Part shown: one piece after another, positions 62,401 through 64,000 of the stretch
Position numbering within the stretch: the first letter of the stretch is position 1
Layout: every line of letters begins with the position of its first letter
DNA from: Ophiura sarsii
Taxonomy: Eukaryota > Echinodermata > Ophiuroidea > Amphilepidida > Ophiuridae
Assembly: GCA_035610835.1 (NCBI GenBank)
Contig: CM069459.1
Span: 23,947,636 to 24,011,635, forward strand
Direction of reading: 5' to 3'
Length of the DNA: 64,000 nt
Notes under the pieces: model-generated
Told to the model about the DNA's origin: nothing
What the model saw: only the letters and a program-made list of their open reading frames with translations
Databases searched by the model: none
Made by a program: the position numbers and the translations under genes

Positions 62401-63087
62401 GGTTTGGTGTTACGTAACTGCGGAATGACTGAGGCACATTTTAAGAAGATGCATGACTCGTTTTCAAGAATGAATTTGCTGCATCATATAGATTTATCAG
62501 GAAATGATGGTATCATGCCTATGCTATACCCAGACTGTTGTTATCTCTGCAATCTAGTGACATTGAAACTACAAGATACCGGCCTGGCGGATGACGATAT
62601 AGAGCAGATCCCAATGTCACAAATGAATCAACTGATTGAACTAGACTTATCATGCAACGACATTAGTTGTAACGGTGCAGTCATCCTAGCAAGTGCTTTC
62701 ACTCACAAACATGTTTCACTCTTACAGCGTTTCAATCTGGGAAATAACAGAATTGGTTCAGTTGGCGTTGCTGCGCTTGCGCAGTCATTCAGGCAAGTAC
62801 CGTTTCTTACCCATTTGAACCTGAGTTGGAATCCCATTGATCCACTGGCAGTAGAGGATGTATTCAAAAGCCTTATCTACTTGCCACGCCTTCAAAGGCT
62901 TGATCTCCGACACAATCTATTAGAAAAGAGTATGTGCATTCGAATCCCGTATCTCCAGGAATGTTTAAACATCATATATCCCGAACTAGAGTGCACGCTT
63001 GCTGACAGTCCTCCAACAGAACCATTTATGCCCCTACCAGAACTGGATGAGAAGGTAATAGCATCCATTCGTGAATTGGTTTTCTGA
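40978..63087 (+). CDS. HEPN-NACHT-LRR receptor gene (six exons, about 2,591 aa)
   Basis: Exons 40978-41466, 41950-42123, 43277-43376, 45501-45563, 52793-52843 and 56189-63087 join with GT-AG introns and consistent phases (0,0,1,1,1), giving one 7,776-nt reading frame. The product has a DZIP3-like HEPN domain (about residues 60-225, R168-N169...H173), a helical linker (about 225-330) and a NACHT domain with P-loop GNPGSGKST (368-376) and DGFDD (444-448). A winged-helix-like segment near 655, an LRR array (about 1247-2173) and ribonuclease-inhibitor-type LRRs to the end follow. It is presumably a cytosolic immune sensor in which LRRs detect, NACHT oligomerises and HEPN acts as an RNase or adaptor; that division of labour is inferred. 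A TAG codon 12 bp upstream supports the start, in context ACAAAATGG. Introns 3 and 4 are loaded with transposons. Confidence 0.85.
41950..42123 (+). CDS. Exon 2: HEPN catalytic motif
   Basis: After TTCTTACAAG the exon reads VAHIRNSLAHFRLDG, giving the HEPN R-N-x3-H signature (codons 41962-41964 for Arg, 41977-41979 for His). MNNYITDMKEFVCCLMEL and a charged helix follow. It is 174 nt, phase 0 at both ends, with a strong GTAAGA donor. The exon is too short to stand out as an open frame but completes the domain begun in exon 1. Confidence 0.85.
42142..42285. mobile_element. 144-bp MITE remnant in intron 2
   Basis: CACTCTTAAAATTCCTAGTC at 42142 is mirrored by the complement around 42257-42285 (AAAACGACGAGGCATTATTA then GAGTG), with TA before the left end. 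It starts only 18 bp after the exon 2 donor. The end motif resembles that of the MITE at 8712-9274. Confidence 0.6.
43277..43376 (+). CDS. Exon 3: helical linker
   Basis: Acceptor ACAATAG, then 100 nt encoding IQQSSVMLTAEIQQALEEVI and on to SLEETMI, ending with one base of a split codon before GTACGA. The Glu/Gln/Leu-rich text suggests an amphipathic or coiled-coil helix. The frame follows from exon 2 (phase 0) and into exon 4 (phase 1). Confidence 0.75.
43861..44921. mobile_element. 1,061-bp mariner-like TIR element in intron 3
   Basis: The ends CGAGGGTCATTCAATAAGTT and the complement of CGAGGGTCATTCAATTAGTT are flanked by TA (43859-43860, 44922-44923). The arms continue with CTACCTC / GAGGTAG. 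This TACGAGGG-type terminus is common among mariner-like elements. The interior (about 1 kb) shows no intact transposase in any frame, so it is a deleted or decayed copy. Confidence 0.85.
45391..45415. repeat. Poly-C tract in intron 3
   Basis: A C-run broken by one G, about 85 bp upstream of the exon 4 acceptor. Length in the assembly may be unreliable. Confidence 0.9.
45501..45563 (+). CDS. Exon 4: helical linker
   Basis: 63 nt after TTTTTTTATTTAACAG, encoding EVDRIRQSNNEILQLMKDTK and one more Lys, with split codons at both ends (phase 1/1), then donor GTAAAA. It looks helical. It was found by phase and splice-site fit between exons 3 and 6; no sequence family is known for it. Confidence 0.7.
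45570..46900. repeat. Intron 4 start: inverted-repeat family remnants
   Basis: From 46148 the sequence AAGGGTTCAAAAAAAGTAAG and several internal phrases (TTGGCTACCCA, CAAAAGTGATGTTTTC, AGTGCCACTTTT) occur two or three times in direct and inverted order up to about 46800. They are related to the short element at 12962-13168. No exon seen. Confidence 0.5.
46906..47763. mobile_element. hAT-like TIR element filled with AGCGCTAAT repeats
   Basis: The ends GTAGAAGGTGCGGGATTGGC and the complement of GAGGAAGGTGCGATATTGGC are inverted repeats. TGACTACC occurs directly outside both (46898-46905 and 47764-47771), an 8-bp target duplication as expected for hAT elements. The interior is dominated by AGCGCTAAT / ATTAGCGCT nonamers. 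There are two copies of a 99-bp unit (from 47386 and 47485) and two copies of a GCTAAAAACGCTATTATCGC segment. No transposase. Confidence 0.8.
48008..52710 (-). mobile_element. 4.7-kb TIR-bounded element carrying a reverse transcriptase
   Basis: The left end CAGGCTGCCCCAAAATGATT and the right end, complement of CAGGCTGTCCCAAAATGATT, are flanked by TA (48006-48007, 52711-52712). The inverted arms run about 230 bp (48008-48235 and 52485-52710) with scattered changes. An RT coding region on the - strand begins about 90 bp inside the right arm. The left interior (48260-50100) is AT-rich, with TGAATAAA-like runs, a direct repeat of about 80 bp (49250-49370) and no transposase. It may be one mobile unit, or a retroelement that landed between the arms of a TIR element. 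Confidence 0.65.
50144..52390 (-). pseudogene. Reverse transcriptase gene, one frameshift
   Basis: Read on the - strand, an N-terminal part (about 52390-51834) has KVWKAFDEKLYDELPSEIGG and a basic helix, and ends SPSFSKTAGENIP. The main part, 51790-50144, has the RT domain: APGTNRIPYIVWKKCPR, PADWKVGETILISKEEN, FRPITVKNSSGNLGMGILA, TTWLDLQNAYGSVPHNL, GVFQGCPLSSIL and the catalytic AYADDLTL. A thumb and C-terminal tail follow. The two parts lie in different frames; the bases between 51836 and 51790 are open in the second frame, so a single frameshift near 51837 splits them. It resembles non-LTR RTs abundant in cnidarians and other invertebrates; the clade is not settled. No endonuclease was recognised. 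A TTATTAG acceptor-like site lies just upstream. Confidence 0.75.
52793..52843 (+). CDS. Exon 5: helical linker
   Basis: 51 nt after TTAACTGCAG, encoding DVNIIKHRVLKTDKNES with split codons at both ends (phase 1/1) and donor GTAAGT. It begins only 80 bp after the TA that ends the 4.7-kb element. Supported by phase and splice-site fit alone, so it is the least certain of the exons. Confidence 0.6.
53930..54663 (+). repeat. Tandem repeat with open frames (about 296-bp unit)
   Basis: Units opening GATGACAGAGGGTGCC at 54004 and 54300, with a shorter one near 54499, carry SEHINYTTKxHxNPxGSIxK, then CQRVPTANPLAxETKLRxP. A C-run of about 20 bases (54277-54297) breaks the first unit. The + strand frames 54014-54322 and 54309-54746 therefore consist of repeats. 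They may come from a retroelement or a satellite; no family recognised. Confidence 0.6.
54848..55093 (+). CDS. Unrecognised Cys-rich open frame inside the intron 5 insertion
   Basis: 81 codons with eight cysteines (including CIHGCDDRCACIPLW and LCPLCVPRNA), following directly after the tandem repeat. There is no start context, family match or splice evidence. It could be a fragment of a mobile-element gene carried with the repeat. Listed because the composition looks less random than its surroundings. Confidence 0.2.
   Translation: MPCTALMQVPPAGLQCIHGCDDRCACIPLWQHSVCYLLTKKTASSVLCPLCVPRNALKTDNAEQHALMPSISTQGVRHRLP
55420..55560. mobile_element. Fragment related to the foldback at 13805-14100
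   Basis: TTTTTTTTTACTAATCAACA, TCAGTTGACTTTTG and TTATTCAGTGAATTTTGC match the core of the left-hand element in inverse order, ending in GCGTCCCGGG. The outer arms are incomplete. Confidence 0.5.
56189..63087 (+). CDS. Exon 6: NACHT domain, LRR array, C-terminal LRRs
   Basis: The exon begins after TTTTCTTTCAG with GGGAAGATCTTTATTTACAG (GEDLYLQ, phase 1). It runs open for 2,299 codons to TGA at 63085-63087. P-loop at 56413-56439, DGFDD at 56641-56655, RNPLTLSMLC near 56940 and HKTIQEFCAAVYL near 57275. The middle part (57960-59050) is less repetitive and nearly identical to the left paralogue. The array 59050-61830 has units like LLRCMPSVTTVKLDGVTLTGEV-DESISASCESL. Then ribonuclease-inhibitor-type LRRs appear (LIELDLSCNDISCNGAVILA, FNLGNNRIGSVGVAAL, LQRLDLRHNLL). 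The final part is what the left gene has lost. Confidence 0.9.
59050..61830 (+). repeat. Tandem LRR-coding array of the right NLR gene
   Basis: In-frame units of about 135-165 bp. A 267-bp (89-codon) block beginning GTTGATCAGTATCATTCAAC at 59971 recurs at 60238 almost unchanged. Both copies share an internally shortened unit in which GEVD is joined straight to QYHSTLSS, losing about 17-20 residues. The units are more diverse than in the left gene. Antisense frames here are shadows. Confidence 0.9.
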
Positions 63088-64000
63088 ATTTGAACGTAGC
63101 CACTCGGCGCTAAGGAAGAGCAGCAAAATCAATACTCGAGTTTCAGAGTAGAAGTGATTCATACTCTTGACTTTTACGATAACGCTAGAGTTATACGTTG
63201 CATTAACCATCGTATAAATACCCATGGAAATTGAAGTGAGACCGAGAGAATTATCTCCATGTCCGACAAGTACCACTGTAATCAATGCTCATCAATAATA
63301 CGCTAAGTGATGCAAATTTTCCACTCTCGTGTCTTCATAACAGTCTTAAAGACACTTTTACTCTGGAAAGTCACATGTTATTTACACAGCTGGGCCATGT
63401 CTAAATGAATATGATCACCTGTCACAGATTTTACGGACGTACATGTACAGCTGCATTGTTCCTTTACCTCATTATCATCCTTTCGCAGCACAGACGATCA
63501 TCATAATATCTCTCCATGCACAACATCAATCTTGGTCAAGAAAGTAGCCCATTGTTCGTAGCCATGTTTACATTATCTCCTGGTACAATGTACATTGACA
63601 ATCCGTTATTTCTCTGTAATCTGCTGCGTAGAGGGCGTGACTTCCCGAAGACTCATCATCAATTTCCAAAAGCGTCCGACCGAAGTTGCACTGGCGATAC
63701 CTGCAGCCTTGTTTAGCTACTTCGTTTGATGAATGACTGTTTATCAGTATCTCCTTAAATGTGGGTGGTTTAACATAGATTGGCGGGTCCTTAGAGGCAG
63801 ACAATGATAGGTAGAGAGAGACATACGTAATATGACCATTGTTAAGCTGGTTGTCAGATACCTTTATTTTATCCATCGAAATTTCATCTATTTTCTTAAC
63901 TTTGACTGGTGTCTTTCCCAGAAAATGCACGGATGATTTTCCATGTGATAAAATATTCATCCTGCAATCAGTCGAGGATTTTCAAATTGGTGCTTGTTTA
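63088..64000. other. 3' flank of the right NLR gene
   Basis: A single copy of the sequence that is amplified at 10297-10745 lies at 63060-63125. Further patches match 10745-10890 and 11960-12530. No AATAAA was noted close to the stop. The small open frames near 63516-63960 have no supporting feature. Confidence 0.5.

Overview
The window reads as nuclear DNA of an invertebrate animal, most likely a marine deuterostome (echinoderm or hemichordate type). That placement is an inference from gene architecture and repeats, not proof. It is AT-rich, with large introns, GT-AG splice sites, non-LTR retrotransposons and many TA-target inverted-repeat elements. There are no bacterial-style operons.

Two paralogous NLR-type innate immune receptor genes frame the window, both on the + strand. 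The right-hand gene (40978-63087) can be assembled as six exons with matching splice phases. They encode about 2,591 residues: a DZIP3-like HEPN domain with an intact R-N-x3-H motif, a short helical linker, a NACHT NTPase, a long array of about 53-residue leucine-rich units, and classic ribonuclease-inhibitor-type LRRs at the C-terminus. The left-hand gene (1823-8781 visible) starts inside the window at its NACHT-LRR exon; its HEPN exons should lie to the left. Its 3' end was cut by a 563-bp TIR element (8712-9274) with a TA duplication. The element supplies the stop codon and an AATAAA. The orphaned C-terminal LRR coding sequence beyond it (9277-10290) has decayed, and the old stop-codon region has become a 68-bp minisatellite (10297-10745).

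The 30 kb between the two paralogues (about 10.9-40.9 kb) holds no convincing host gene. It contains nested TIR/foldback elements (10895-11929, 12962-13168, 13805-14100) and a 7-kb field of decayed repeats (14170-21560) with a LINE 3' half (16938-18514) and some exon-like pieces on the - strand. It also contains a degenerate 40-bp array (22810-24235), a palindromic element (24249-24519), two TA-flanked TIR elements (24942-25412; 25482-26526, the second inside a LINE 3' end), and a TIR element with a tRNA-like head (27524-27799). Further right are a young PIF/Harbinger-like MITE with 138-bp arms that I read as identical (32627-33012), a GTGTCA-rich foldback (34382-35446), and a 2.86-kb TIR element carrying tRNA-like sequences in both arms (35697-38559).

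The introns of the right-hand NLR gene also hold mobile DNA. They include a mariner-like TIR element (43861-44921), an hAT-like element filled with AGCGCTAAT repeats (46906-47763), and a 4.7-kb TIR-bounded element (48008-52710). This last one encodes a reverse transcriptase on the - strand just inside its right terminus. The points most worth following are the HEPN-NACHT-LRR architecture, the homogenised LRR arrays, the TIR-bounded reverse transcriptase and the tRNA-bearing TIR element.
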